Positions 16,417 to 25,048 of a DNA stretch of 64,000 nucleotides are shown piece after piece. Source of the DNA: Hymenobacter swuensis DY53. GTDB lineage: Bacteria; Bacteroidota; Bacteroidia; Cytophagales; Hymenobacteraceae. Each line of letters opens with the position of its first letter. Position 1 is the stretch's first letter. The stretch spans positions 3,618,501-3,682,500 of the forward strand of contig NZ_CP007145.1 in assembly GCF_000576555.1 (NCBI RefSeq), given 5' to 3'. The notes under the pieces are model-generated. The model saw only the letters and a list, made by a program, of their open reading frames with translations. It did no database searches and was not told the origin of the DNA. A program made the position numbers and the translations under genes.

Positions 16417-18093
16417 TTAGCGCACTTCCAAGCGCGTGATGGCCACTTGCCCGTTACCCAACGTGGCGTGCAGATGGTACATGCCGGGTGTGAGGCCTGC
16501 CACAGAAACGCTGTAAGAGCCTGCTGAGGCCGGCAACGCCTGCCGGCGTACCTGACGGCCCAGCGCATCAAGGAGCGTGAGCTGACCACCACCGACTGGC
16601 AGCACCAGCGTAGTGTGTTCCGACGCCGGGTTGGGATAGGCAGCTAGGGCCAGGGCTGCCGGAGCACGGTTCGCCGTTACCACACCGCCCGCGTTCAGCT
16701 TGGCAATAAACGCATCGGCTCCGGAACCGGTAGTGGCAATAGAGCCGAATGACACGTTACCCAGCACGCCACCGACTATGTAGGCATTGCCGCTGGCATC
16801 AGTAGTAACATCAAAGAAAATGGACGCATCATTGGAGGTTGGGTGCGTAGCTGCATCTGCCCACAGTGGAGTACCCTGCCCATCAAAACGGGCCACGAAA
16901 GAGGTTTCCTCGTTGGTGGTGAGCGTGGAAGGACCCAGCGTAAGCGTGCCATCGTAGGAGCTGACCGCGTAGATGCCGCCCCGGCCGTCGTACGCAACAC
17001 TGCCGATGCCATATTCGCTGGGGGTGCTGGCCGTAATCTGCCGCGACCAAAGCAGCGGCCCCGGCGCACTGAAACGGGCCAGATACCCGGCGCTTTCATA
17101 GGAAGTGCCCACTTGCCTCCCGTTGGCGTAACCACCCACTACTACCTGACCAGCCGCATCCACCGCAATATCCAGACCCTGGTCTTCATTGGCAGTAGCC
17201 TCCCGTTGCGCCCACAGGGCAGTACCCTGCGCATCGTATTTCACTACGTACAGGTCTTCGTCAGTGGTGGTTGAGGCCAGCGTTATCGAGCCGAAGGTGG
17301 CCGAGCCGCTGATGCTGCCGGTGAGGTACGCGTTGCCGGTGGCATCCACGGCCAGGCCGTAGTTGTAGTCGCCGTTGGTGCCACCGGCCTGCCGCGTCCA
17401 GAGGGGCACGCCGGCCGCCGAGAACTTGTAGAGAAAGATATCCTCCGAGGCAGCGGTAAGCTGGTTGGCACTACTCCCGCCGAAATCCACTGTGCCGGTA
17501 AAATCACCGGCCACGTACACATTGCCGGCCGCATCGGTGCCAATACCGTCTAAGTACACATTGTCGGTGGTAGCTCCGCCGGTTTTCGACCACAGCGGCT
17601 GGCCCTGCGCGTCAAACTTTACGATGAAGGCATCCACTACATCACGGTTCGAGGTAGTGAGCGTAACAGCACCGAAGGAAAAGCTACCGGTAAAATAGCC
17701 CGCCATGTACACGTTACCGGCCGCATCAACGGCCAGAGAGGCTGCATATTCCTCCTCGGTTCCCTCAATTTGGCGCACCCATGCCATGGAGCCATCGGCA
17801 TTTAGCTTGGCCAGAAACAGGTGTGCATCACCAGTACCGGCGGTCAGCGTAGTTCCCGCAAACGTAATAGTACCCTCATAGATACCGTAGATGATCTGGC
17901 TGCCATCGGCGGCTACCAGAATTTTCTGGGCATTGCTGCCGTTGCTGGTAATAGGCCCTGAACTGGTGGCCCGGCGCACAGACGCCCAGGTAGGTGTTGG
18001 AGTTTGGGCCTGCACCGCAACGGTGGTTAGTGCCAACGCGGCCGTCAGTCCCAGGCGTGGGAAAAGGGATTGGAACGAAGTAGTAATACGCAT
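16417..18093 (-). CDS. Secreted SBBP-repeat protein with T9SS sorting domain
   Basis: 558 residues. A signal peptide ends near VQAQ. From about residue 60 to 460 there are repeated units of the form VDAAGNVYMAGYFTGSFSFG, with variants such as TDAAGNVYVAGDFTGTVDFG, which are SBBP repeats and build a beta-propeller. The last 85 residues form a type A sorting domain: AYPNPASEHTTLVLP, then TLLDALGRQVRR and GMYHLHATLGNGQ. The protein should cross the outer membrane by the type IX system and be anchored or released at the surface. Function beyond that is unknown. Confidence 0.92.
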   Translation of the reverse strand: MRITTSFQSLFPRLGLTAALALTTVAVQAQTPTPTWASVRRATSSGPITSNGSNAQKILVAADGSQIIYGIYEGTITFAGTTLTAGTGDAHLFLAKLNADGSMAWVRQIEGTEEEYAASLAVDAAGNVYMAGYFTGSFSFGAVTLTTSNRDVVDAFIVKFDAQGQPLWSKTGGATTDNVYLDGIGTDAAGNVYVAGDFTGTVDFGGSSANQLTAASEDIFLYKFSAAGVPLWTRQAGGTNGDYNYGLAVDATGNAYLTGSISGSATFGSITLASTTTDEDLYVVKYDAQGTALWAQREATANEDQGLDIAVDAAGQVVVGGYANGRQVGTSYESAGYLARFSAPGPLLWSRQITASTPSEYGIGSVAYDGRGGIYAVSSYDGTLTLGPSTLTTNEETSFVARFDGQGTPLWADAATHPTSNDASIFFDVTTDASGNAYIVGGVLGNVSFGSIATTGSGADAFIAKLNAGGVVTANRAPAALALAAYPNPASEHTTLVLPVGGGQLTLLDALGRQVRRQALPASAGSYSVSVAGLTPGMYHLHATLGNGQVAITRLEVR

Positions 18094-18238
18094 ACGCAGC
18101 GAAAAAATGGGTTAATAATGTGCCGTGAAAATAGAGAGGCTATCTATTGCAAAGGCTGTTTTTAGGTAACAGATAGCGTGGTCCTTTCTCCGCCTACAAG
18201 GTAAGAGCCAGGCATCAATGTCACCCTAAAAAAGTAGG

Positions 18239-18287
18239 GCCCCGGCGGGCACTGGCAAGTGGTAGACCTGCCAGTGCCCGCCGGGGC
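18239..18287 (-). terminator. Terminator of the ankyrin gene
   Basis: GCCCCGGCGGGCACTGGCA (18239-18257) and its perfect inverted complement (18269-18287) form a 19-bp stem, with TTTTTTAGGG-like sequence following on the minus strand. Confidence 0.85.
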
Positions 18288-18321
18288 TCCACTACATACT
18301 GTTCAGCGCAACCGATTCCGA

Positions 18322-18807
18322 TTATTCCGGCAGCACCTTGAGGGCTTCCTCATTGCCCTGCTGCATGGCCAGGTCGCGGGCGGAAAGGCCCCGGGTGTCG
18401 CGCAGGGTAGTATCGGCCCCGGCTTGGAGCAGAATGGGCACGATGTTGTGGCGGCCGAACAAGGTGGCGAACATCAGGGCAGTGCCGGCGTTGCCGTTGC
18501 GGGCGTTGAGGTCGGCCCCGTTATCAATAAGGAGCTGGGCAATTTCGGGGTACCCTTTGAAGGAAACGCCCATCAGGGCCGTGTTACCGCTGGCGTCGTG
18601 CAGGTTGGGGTTGGCGCCGGCCGCGAGCAGGGCCCGGGTGGCTTCCGGATGGTTATCATAGGCGGCCAGAATGAGGGCCGTAAAGCCCCGGCCATCCTGG
18701 GCATTAACGTCAACACCTTCCTGCAGCAGGCGCTGGATGGTGGCGACATCACCCTGACGGGCAGCATTAAACAGCAAATCTTCGGGACGGGAGGAAGTAA
18801 AATCCAT
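18322..18807 (-). CDS. Ankyrin repeat protein
   Basis: 161 residues made almost wholly of ankyrin repeats: LLFNAARQGDVATIQRLLQE, GFTALILAAYDNHPEATRAL, GNTALMGVSFKGYPEIAQLL, GTALMFATLFGRHNIVPILL, and a final capping repeat GLSARDLAMQQGNEEALKVL. No signal peptide, so it is probably a cytoplasmic protein-binding module. It stands alone with its own terminator. Confidence 0.92.
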   Translation of the reverse strand: MDFTSSRPEDLLFNAARQGDVATIQRLLQEGVDVNAQDGRGFTALILAAYDNHPEATRALLAAGANPNLHDASGNTALMGVSFKGYPEIAQLLIDNGADLNARNGNAGTALMFATLFGRHNIVPILLQAGADTTLRDTRGLSARDLAMQQGNEEALKVLPE

Positions 18808-18917
18808 GAAAAGCGTGGTTGGGTAGAGGTGATTTTGGGGAGGCCGGACCAGGACAGAGTGTTGCCGCTACCTAAGCTGGCCGCCCGGCTTGTCAGTACG
18901 GCGGCGGCCTGAAATGG

Positions 18918-18953
18918 ATAACCCGGCAGACAAAATAGCGCTGGCCGGGTTAT
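18918..18953. other. Hairpin in front of the SDR gene
   Basis: ATAACCCGGC (18918-18927) and GCCGGGTTAT (18944-18953) are a perfect 10-bp inverted repeat with a 16-nt loop. It ends 25 bp before the SDR start. It may be an attenuator-like structure, or a leftover terminator. It also overlaps a possible alternative ATG at 18952. Confidence 0.4.
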
Positions 18954-18978
18954 GGAGGTTCACTTTCTGGCTTTGCTC

Positions 18979-19770
18979 ATGGATTTGCAACTCACTGATA
19001 AACTTGCCCTCGTAACGGGCTCCACGGCCGGCATCGGACTGGCCATTGCCCGCCGGCTGGCGGCGGAAGGAGCCGAGGTTATCCTGACGGGCCGTACCGA
19101 AGCCCGCCTTAACGAAGCCCGCACTACCATTCTGCAGGAAACTCCCACTGCCCGGCTACGCGGCGTAGCTGTAGATTTTGGTCGGGCCGAGCAGGTGCAG
19201 CGGCTGCTGGACGAGGTTCCCGCCGTGGATATTCTGGTAAACAATGTGGGCATCTTCGAGCCCAAGCCTTTTACGGAAATTTCGGATGCGGACTGGCTGC
19301 GTTTCTTTGAGGTGAACGTGCTGAGCGGCGTGCGCCTCTCACGTCAGTATTTCCCCCTGATGCTGGAAAAAAAATGGGGCCGCATCCTGTTCATCTCCAG
19401 CGAATCGGGCCTGCAGATTCCGCAGGAAATGATTCATTACGGCACCACCAAAACGGCCCAGCTGGCCGTGGCCCGTGGCCTAGCCGAACTGACTACCGGC
19501 ACGGAAGTAACTGTCAACTCCGTGCTGCCCGGCCCCACTGCTTCCGAGGGAGTGGAAGAATTCCTGAAGCAGCTGGCCGGTGACGGTAAAACCCGGGCGG
19601 AAGCCGAGCACGATTTTTTCCGCGACGCCAGGCCCTCGTCCCTGCTCAAGCGCTTCATTACGCCGGAGGAAATTGCCAACATGGTAGCCTACCTCGCCAG
19701 TCCGCTGGCCGTGGCCACCAACGGGGCCTCGGTGCGGGTAGATGGCGGCGTTATTCGCAGCATTGGATAA
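18979..19770 (+). CDS. Short-chain dehydrogenase/reductase
   Basis: 263 residues from the ATG at 18979; an in-frame ATG at 18952 would add nine residues without homology and lies in a hairpin. Classical SDR signatures: cofactor motif TGSTAGIG (13-20), NNVG (88-91), catalytic Ser near 141, and YGTTK (Tyr154, Lys158). The C-terminal PGPTASEGVEEFL and NGASVRVDGGVIRSI close the fold. It oxidises or reduces an alcohol/carbonyl with NAD(P)(H); the substrate cannot be told. Confidence 0.93.
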   Translation: MDLQLTDKLALVTGSTAGIGLAIARRLAAEGAEVILTGRTEARLNEARTTILQETPTARLRGVAVDFGRAEQVQRLLDEVPAVDILVNNVGIFEPKPFTEISDADWLRFFEVNVLSGVRLSRQYFPLMLEKKWGRILFISSESGLQIPQEMIHYGTTKTAQLAVARGLAELTTGTEVTVNSVLPGPTASEGVEEFLKQLAGDGKTRAEAEHDFFRDARPSSLLKRFITPEEIANMVAYLASPLAVATNGASVRVDGGVIRSIG

Positions 19771-19842
19771 ACCAGCATGGGTGCGTTTGCTACTTATGTG
19801 ACCCCAATAAGGTCGCCTGAGCGGCAAACGCACCTTTTGCTA

Positions 19843-21000
19843 TTACCCCACCGCCCGGATTAGCCACCGCCGTAGCCACGGCCACTGGCCCAGCCTGAAA
19901 GCGGCTTCAACCAGCCCCGGAGCCCGGGCCAGCAGCCGCATAAGGCGGTAGCGGCGGCGCAGGTCCCGGCCCAGCCGTTGCTGCACGGCCTGCTCATATT
20001 GCTGCAGGGAAGCCCGGCTGAAATTCTGGGTTTCGCAACAGCGGCGGGCGTGCTCAGCCGCCAGAATGCCGCTGATAACTGCTTTATCAATGCCGTGGCC
20101 CTGGAGCGGGTCGATGAGGGCGGCCGCGTCGCCGCACAGCAGGGCGCGCAGCCCCGCCAGCGGCCGTCCGGAGCCGCCCAACGGCAAGCCGAAACCCTGT
20201 ACCGGCCCCAGCTGCTGGGCTTCCCGGAAGCGTGGGGCCAGCGCTGGATGTGTAGCCAGCAGCTCCGCCAGTACCTGTTTCAGGTCTATCTTTTCGCGGG
20301 CAATATCCTCTGAGAGCATGCCGAAGCCGACGTTATACGAGCCATTGCCCACCGGAAACACCCAGCAATACCCGGCCCGGTGCCGCCGCAGAAACAGAAA
20401 GTCACTGGTGGTGGCCGGAGCATCCGTTACGCCCCGGTAGTACGCCCGCACGGCAGCGCAGTGCCGGGCCCGATCAAGCGGCCGGGGGAGCAGGCAGCGC
20501 CCCACCACCGAGTTGGCCCCGTCGCACCCGATGACCAAATGCGCCGTGAGTTCCCGGCCGCCGGCCAACGTGGCCGTTACGCCGGCAGCAGTGGCCGCCA
20601 CCGTTTTCACCGGGCTGTCTTCCAGAATTTCAGTGGCGGTATGGCGGCGCACCAGCGTGAGCAGCACTTCATCGAAGTGCAGCCGGGGCGAGTTGAAAGC
20701 CGGCGCCTGCCACTCCACGCTCAGCTCCCGCCCGCCCGGTGACACCAGCCGGCTACGGCGTACATCGGTGCGGTGGGGCTCGGTAAGCTGGCGTAATTCT
20801 GCCGCATATGCGGGGCGCAGGCGGGCCAGGGCTTTCAACGTCGGGCCCGGAATAGCGTCGCCGCACACTTTATCCCGCGGGAAACGGGCCTTATCCAGCA
20901 GCCCGACGCGTAGCCCGCTCCCAGCCAGTGCCAGCGCACAGGCAGCTCCGGCCGGACCGGCTCCCACAATCAGTACATCATACTCCGGAGCTACAGCCAC
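19843..21000 (-). CDS. FAD-dependent oxidoreductase, geranylgeranyl reductase family
   Basis: 385 residues with a GTG start. FAD-binding motif VLIVGAGPAGAACALALAG at the N-terminus, KVCGDAIPGPTLKAL, and the second FAD contact LLCGDAAALIDPLQGHGIDK near residue 300. These are the marks of the geranylgeranyl reductase/menaquinone-reductase-like family, which saturates isoprenoid chains or acts on polyprenyl quinones. It is the last of three minus-strand genes (with 21043-21483 and 21510-22487) that may form an operon, each gap under 45 bp. Confidence 0.88.
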   Translation of the reverse strand: MAVAPEYDVLIVGAGPAGAACALALAGSGLRVGLLDKARFPRDKVCGDAIPGPTLKALARLRPAYAAELRQLTEPHRTDVRRSRLVSPGGRELSVEWQAPAFNSPRLHFDEVLLTLVRRHTATEILEDSPVKTVAATAAGVTATLAGGRELTAHLVIGCDGANSVVGRCLLPRPLDRARHCAAVRAYYRGVTDAPATTSDFLFLRRHRAGYCWVFPVGNGSYNVGFGMLSEDIAREKIDLKQVLAELLATHPALAPRFREAQQLGPVQGFGLPLGGSGRPLAGLRALLCGDAAALIDPLQGHGIDKAVISGILAAEHARRCCETQNFSRASLQQYEQAVQQRLGRDLRRRYRLMRLLARAPGLVEAAFRLGQWPWLRRWLIRAVG

Positions 21001-21042
21001 GCCCGAAAGTACGCACCCGGCTTCAGTTACACGGCCGGCTGC

Positions 21043-21483
21043 TTAGTTGGGCCGCCGCATTTCCTGTTGCCGCATGGGCATGGCATCAATAGTGGAAAAG
21101 AGTTGCGCGGGCGGCAGCGGAGAGGTTTCGCGCCGCTTTACCCCACCATCTTTCCCTATCAGAATCACAACAAAGCCGTTGGCGGGGACTTTCAACTGTT
21201 CGCGCGCGTAGCGTTGGTCGGCGGGTGGGAGCTGGCTGGTAAACACTTCGCGCACCAGCAAGTCGCGGGTATTCAGTTCTGCCCGGACCGGCGCCAGCAG
21301 CTGTTGCTGACGGCGCAAATCGGCATTATCGGCGTTGGGTGCGCACAGCAGCAGGACGCGCTTTTGCCATTTGCTGGCTTTGAGCGTAGCTGCCAGGGAA
21401 GCAGCAGGGGCCGTTTGGGCCAGCGCTGCACAGTGCAGCAGCAAAGTCAGCAACAGCAGAGAAACGGTGATTTTCATAGTCAT
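21043..21483 (-). CDS. DUF4174 secreted protein
   Basis: 146 residues from the ATG at 21483; a second ATG two codons in (21477) is equally plausible. A signal peptide (ITVSLLLLTLLLHCAALAQ) leads to a small thioredoxin-fold-like domain with the DUF4174 pattern KWQKRVLLLCAPNADNADLR, LKVPANGFVVILIGKDGGVK and RRETSPLPPAQLFSTIDAMP. No redox CxxC is present. It ends 26 bp from the hydrolase gene upstream. Function unknown. Confidence 0.82.
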   Translation of the reverse strand: MTMKITVSLLLLTLLLHCAALAQTAPAASLAATLKASKWQKRVLLLCAPNADNADLRRQQQLLAPVRAELNTRDLLVREVFTSQLPPADQRYAREQLKVPANGFVVILIGKDGGVKRRETSPLPPAQLFSTIDAMPMRQQEMRRPN

Positions 21484-21509
21484 GGCAGCAGCACTGGTGA
21501 GCTTTTCCT

Positions 21510-22487
21510 TCAACGGCCAACGCTACCTTCCAGCCACTCGAACACGTAGTCATAAGCAGCAGCCCGCACGACCGGCTCCGAGAGGAATACGTCGTGAATG
21601 GCCCCGGGCACGGCCTGCGTGGTCACATTGGAGCCCAGCCGGGGGGCCAGCTGCTGAATGTGCGTGACGTTGAGCACGATGTCGGTACGCTGAAAATCGT
21701 CCTGCCACTGCCGCCCACCCAGGGTGCGGTCGGAGTGCAGCACCAGTACAGGTTGGCGCAATCCGAGACCCTGGCGCACCCGCCGCTGGCCGCGCCGGAT
21801 AGCCCGCAGCCACCCGGCATTCACGGTAAATACGTGGTTGGGTTTCCAGGCCAGATTATACTCCCACTGGCCTCGGTACGCGCGGTGCAGACTTTGCCCG
21901 TACGTATCGGGCAGGCCGGCGGGCAGCGGCAGATTAGGCCACCGCGCCCCCACCGCCGCCGCTACCGGCACGGCCACCTGCCGCCGCAGCCACGACTGGT
22001 GCAGCTCCAGAAACGGACTATTCAGCACCAGCGCCATTACCAGCGGCGGCTGACGCTGGGCCAGATACACCGCCGTGATTAGCCCACCCGTGGAGTGCCC
22101 GCTCAGCACTATTTCCTGGTAGCCTTCCACCTGCACCTGCGCCAAGGCTGCGTCCAGGTCAGCGAAATATTCGGCCAGGTCCCGCATGTTGTTGGGCCGT
22201 TGCTGCGGCAGTAGTGCCCGGCCGTATTTGCGCAGGTCGAGGGCGTAGAAACGGTAGCCGTGCGCCGTGTATTCGGCAGCCATTTCGCGCTGGAAGAAAT
22301 AGTCGTTGAAGCCGTGCACGTACAGCACGGCCCGCCGGACGGGCCCAGCCGGGGCCGCCCGGCAGCGCACCAGCACCGCCCGGACGGGGCCTTCGTAATC
22401 GGCCGGCTGGGCTAGGATGAGCTGTTCGAAATCAGGACCCAACGGGTCGGGCTGGTAGGAAACGGGAACGGAGGAAGCAGGAGGCAT
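21510..22487 (-). CDS. Alpha/beta hydrolase (lysophospholipase-like)
   Basis: 325 residues from the ATG at 22487; the frame is open further but overlaps the divergent gene and lacks homology. The oxyanion segment VLYVHGFNDYF (55-63), the nucleophile elbow GHSTGG (Ser132), a late Asp in VLVLHSDRTLGG-type segment, and the catalytic His in VPGAIHDVFLSEP complete the triad. The layout fits monoacylglycerol lipase or lysophospholipase-like enzymes. No signal peptide is present. Divergent from the L,D-transpeptidase gene with a 133-bp gap. Confidence 0.88.
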   Translation of the reverse strand: MPPASSVPVSYQPDPLGPDFEQLILAQPADYEGPVRAVLVRCRAAPAGPVRRAVLYVHGFNDYFFQREMAAEYTAHGYRFYALDLRKYGRALLPQQRPNNMRDLAEYFADLDAALAQVQVEGYQEIVLSGHSTGGLITAVYLAQRQPPLVMALVLNSPFLELHQSWLRRQVAVPVAAAVGARWPNLPLPAGLPDTYGQSLHRAYRGQWEYNLAWKPNHVFTVNAGWLRAIRRGQRRVRQGLGLRQPVLVLHSDRTLGGRQWQDDFQRTDIVLNVTHIQQLAPRLGSNVTTQAVPGAIHDVFLSEPVVRAAAYDYVFEWLEGSVGR

Positions 22488-22620
22488 AACGGCTCTACGC
22501 AAAAGCCGATGGAATGATAAACGGCAGCAGGTAGCTATATAGTAACCGACCGATACGAAAGCCCAGGCAGCTTCCGTTATTTGGCAGCGGGCCCGGGTTG
22601 GGGCCGCCTTCCCTCCTCCT

Positions 22621-23376
22621 ATGCGCCTGTTTCTCCTGCTCGCCGCCGCGCTGCTGGCGGCTCTGTACGCCCGCTCTTCTGCCCGCACTCCCGAGCCCAA
22701 TCCGTCCTTTAGGGCCAATCAGCTACTATTCCCGAAAGTACGGACGGCTTACGCGGCCCACGAAACAACGGTGCAGACTCTGCTCCGTAGCAACGGCCTA
22801 GCTCCTGAAAAGCTGGAGCTGTTTCTGCGGGCGTTTAAGGTAGGTCGGCGGCTGGAAGCCTGGGGCCGCAACCAGGGCACCGGGCAGTTCGTGCTGCTAC
22901 GCACGTTTCGGCTGGCCGGTACCTCGGGCACTTTGGGGCCCAAGCGGCGGGCCGGCGACGGCCAGATTCCGGAGGGCTTCTACACCATCAACCGCTTCAA
23001 CCCCGACAGCAAATACTACCTCTCCCTGGGCCTGGACTACCCCAACACGGCCGATACATTTCGCGCCGGTACGCTAGACCCTGGCAACGACATTTTTATT
23101 CACGGCTCCCACGAAACCATCGGCTGCCTGCCCATTACCGACGAGGGCGTCCGGGAGTTGTACGTGCTGGCTGTGGAAGCCCGGGCAGCCGGCCAGACCA
23201 GTATTCCGGTGCATATTTTCCCGTTTGAACTGACGGCCGATAACTTGGCGCGACGCATGGCCAGCCCGCATCTGGCGTTCTGGCAACAGCTGGCTCCGGG
23301 TTACCAGGTGTTTGAGGACTCCCACGAGTTGCCAACAGTAACGGTGACTGGCGCCGGAACCTACGCAGTACGGTGA
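22621..23376 (+). CDS. YafK-type L,D-transpeptidase family protein
   Basis: 251 residues with an N-terminal signal (LFLLLAAALLAALYA). The YkuD-type active site is present as HGSHETIGC (His161-Cys169) followed by LPITDEGVRELY. The N-terminal half (FLRAFKVGRRLEAWG, then GTSGTLGPKRRAGDGQIPEG) matches YafK-like members. Such enzymes make or cut peptidoglycan cross-links or attach proteins to the wall in the periplasm; which of these applies is not visible. Confidence 0.9.
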   Translation: MRLFLLLAAALLAALYARSSARTPEPNPSFRANQLLFPKVRTAYAAHETTVQTLLRSNGLAPEKLELFLRAFKVGRRLEAWGRNQGTGQFVLLRTFRLAGTSGTLGPKRRAGDGQIPEGFYTINRFNPDSKYYLSLGLDYPNTADTFRAGTLDPGNDIFIHGSHETIGCLPITDEGVRELYVLAVEARAAGQTSIPVHIFPFELTADNLARRMASPHLAFWQQLAPGYQVFEDSHELPTVTVTGAGTYAVR

Positions 23377-23469
23377 ACCTATAATCGGAATTAAAATTTG
23401 ATTAAAATAACCATACTATTACTTTAATAAGTACATTAACTTCATCTACTCACCACAACCAAACACCTT

Positions 23470-24267
23470 ATGAACTTCACCTCTTACTTGTGCACTGCCA
23501 GCTTGATAGCCCTGACTGTTTTGGGCGGCTGCTCAGAAAAGGAAGCTGTGGTAAACACCAAACAGGATATCAGTGCCGACGCGCTGAGCCAGATCCGACA
23601 GTTGGGCTTCAGTGCCGCCGATGTGCAGCGCGATGAAGATGGCAACTACGTAGTAGAAGGCGACATTGTGCTTTCGGCCAGCGACTTGAGCAAGCGCGAC
23701 GCTGTGCAGCTGCTGCGCGTCGGCCAGGATGAGCAGTACCGCACAACTAACCTGGTAACGGGCCTGCCCCGGGTAATTACCGTGAGCATTTCCAGCCAGT
23801 TACCCAGCTCTTACGTGGCCGGGCTGGATGAAGCCATTGCCCGCTACAACGCCCAGAATCTGCAGCTCACCTTTGCGCGGGTTTCGTCGGGGGCTACCAT
23901 CAGCATTGTACGCGCCAACGGCAGCTACCTGGCCTCGGCCGGCTTTCCCAGCGGTGGTGCTCCGTATAACCAGGTGAAGGTAAACTCCCGCGCCATTGGC
24001 ACTAACCCGGTTACTGGTTACCTCGCCACCATTCTGGCCCACGAAATCGGGCACTGCATTGGCTTCCGACACACCGACTATATGGACCGGAGCTATAGCT
24101 GCGGTGGCTCCACCACTAACGAAGGGGCCAGTACGGTAGGTGCTATTCTGATTCCGGGTACTCCTTCCGCTGCCGACCCCAATTCCTGGATGCTGGCCTG
24201 CATTGGCTCAGGCCAGAGCCGCCCCTTCAACGCCAATGACCGCACGGCCCTCGGCTACCTCTACTAG
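23470..24267 (+). CDS. HEIGH-type (M57) zinc metalloprotease lipoprotein
   Basis: 265 residues. Lipoprotein signal with lipobox LGGC at about residue 18-21. The zinc site HEIGHCIGFRH starts at residue 191, followed by a Met-turn-like region and GQSRPFNANDRTALGYLY at the end. Residues 100-150 (LPSSYVAGLDEAIARYNAQN) are typical of the M57 family of Bacteroidota. A strong terminator follows. Expected at the cell surface or periplasmic face of a membrane. Confidence 0.92.
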   Translation: MNFTSYLCTASLIALTVLGGCSEKEAVVNTKQDISADALSQIRQLGFSAADVQRDEDGNYVVEGDIVLSASDLSKRDAVQLLRVGQDEQYRTTNLVTGLPRVITVSISSQLPSSYVAGLDEAIARYNAQNLQLTFARVSSGATISIVRANGSYLASAGFPSGGAPYNQVKVNSRAIGTNPVTGYLATILAHEIGHCIGFRHTDYMDRSYSCGGSTTNEGASTVGAILIPGTPSAADPNSWMLACIGSGQSRPFNANDRTALGYLY

Positions 24268-24317
24268 CTTTTACGGCTCCGGCAGGCAGCCACATGCAGC
24301 CTGATTCCGTACTTTAC

Positions 24318-24351
24318 CAGCGCCGACGCGGACTTACCCGCGTCGGCGCTG
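24318..24351 (+). terminator. Terminator of the M57 protease gene
   Basis: CAGCGCCGACGCGG (24318-24331) pairs perfectly with CCGCGTCGGCGCTG (24338-24351) around a 6-nt loop, 10 bp before the next start codon. Confidence 0.85.
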
Positions 24352-24361
24352 TTGCGTTATT

Positions 24362-24904
24362 ATGCTTGATTTCCCGATTCCCCAAAACCTGCGCGCCTCG
24401 GCTGTACTGGTACCCGTATTTCGGGACGCAGCCGGTGAACTGCAGGTAGTGATGGTACGCCGGGCCGCGTTTGGCGTGCACGGCGGGCAGTTGGCCTTCC
24501 CCGGCGGCAAGCCTGAACCTACCGATGTCGATTTGCAAGCCACTGCCCTGCGGGAGGCCCACGAGGAAGTATTTCTGCCGCCCTCGGAGGTAGCAATACT
24601 GGCCGCGCTGCCCACCGTGCCGGTGCTCACGGGTTTCCGCATCAGTCCGTTTCTAGGCCGCATCCGGCGGCCGGCCGCGTGGCAGTGGCAAACGCAAGAG
24701 GTAGCGGAGGTACTGGAAATTCCGCTCCGTTTTCTGGCCGACGCCGCCAACCACACCGAGGAAAGCTGGGAGCTGCCTGGCTGGCCCGGTCCGCGCCGCA
24801 TCCCGTTTTACCGGCTGGCCGGCGGCCACCCGCTGTGGGGAGCCAGCTATCAGATCATCAGGCCCCTGATTCCGCGCCTGCTGGCTGGGGAGTGGCTGGT
24901 ATAA
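24362..24904 (+). CDS. Nudix hydrolase, probable CoA pyrophosphatase
   Basis: 180 residues. The Nudix box is complete: GGKPEPTDVDLQATALREAH then EEVFL, at about residues 46-70. It is preceded by FGVHGGQLAFPGG, the extension typical of the NudL/CoA diphosphatase group, which hydrolyses CoA and CoA esters to phosphopantetheine derivatives and 3',5'-ADP. Cytoplasmic. It follows directly on the terminator of the protease gene and so needs its own promoter. Confidence 0.9.
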   Translation: MLDFPIPQNLRASAVLVPVFRDAAGELQVVMVRRAAFGVHGGQLAFPGGKPEPTDVDLQATALREAHEEVFLPPSEVAILAALPTVPVLTGFRISPFLGRIRRPAAWQWQTQEVAEVLEIPLRFLADAANHTEESWELPGWPGPRRIPFYRLAGGHPLWGASYQIIRPLIPRLLAGEWLV

Positions 24905-25048
24905 GCATGATATCTACTTATATATACACCTTTGATAATAATTGCATAATACAAATAAAAAGCACTAATTAACCTATTAAAATAAGAATAATTATACTTA
25001 TAGCGGGTAGCTTGGCGTTTCTTCCTTTCGCGCCCTGCTTACCTGACT
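24905..25048 (+). promoter_or_regulatory. AT-rich upstream region of the large metalloprotease gene
   Basis: This 144-bp stretch is much richer in A and T than the surrounding DNA, with runs such as TATATATACACCTTTGATAA. CACCTTTG inside it is a one-mismatch copy of the TAnnTTTG promoter element. No tandem arms are seen here. Confidence 0.4.
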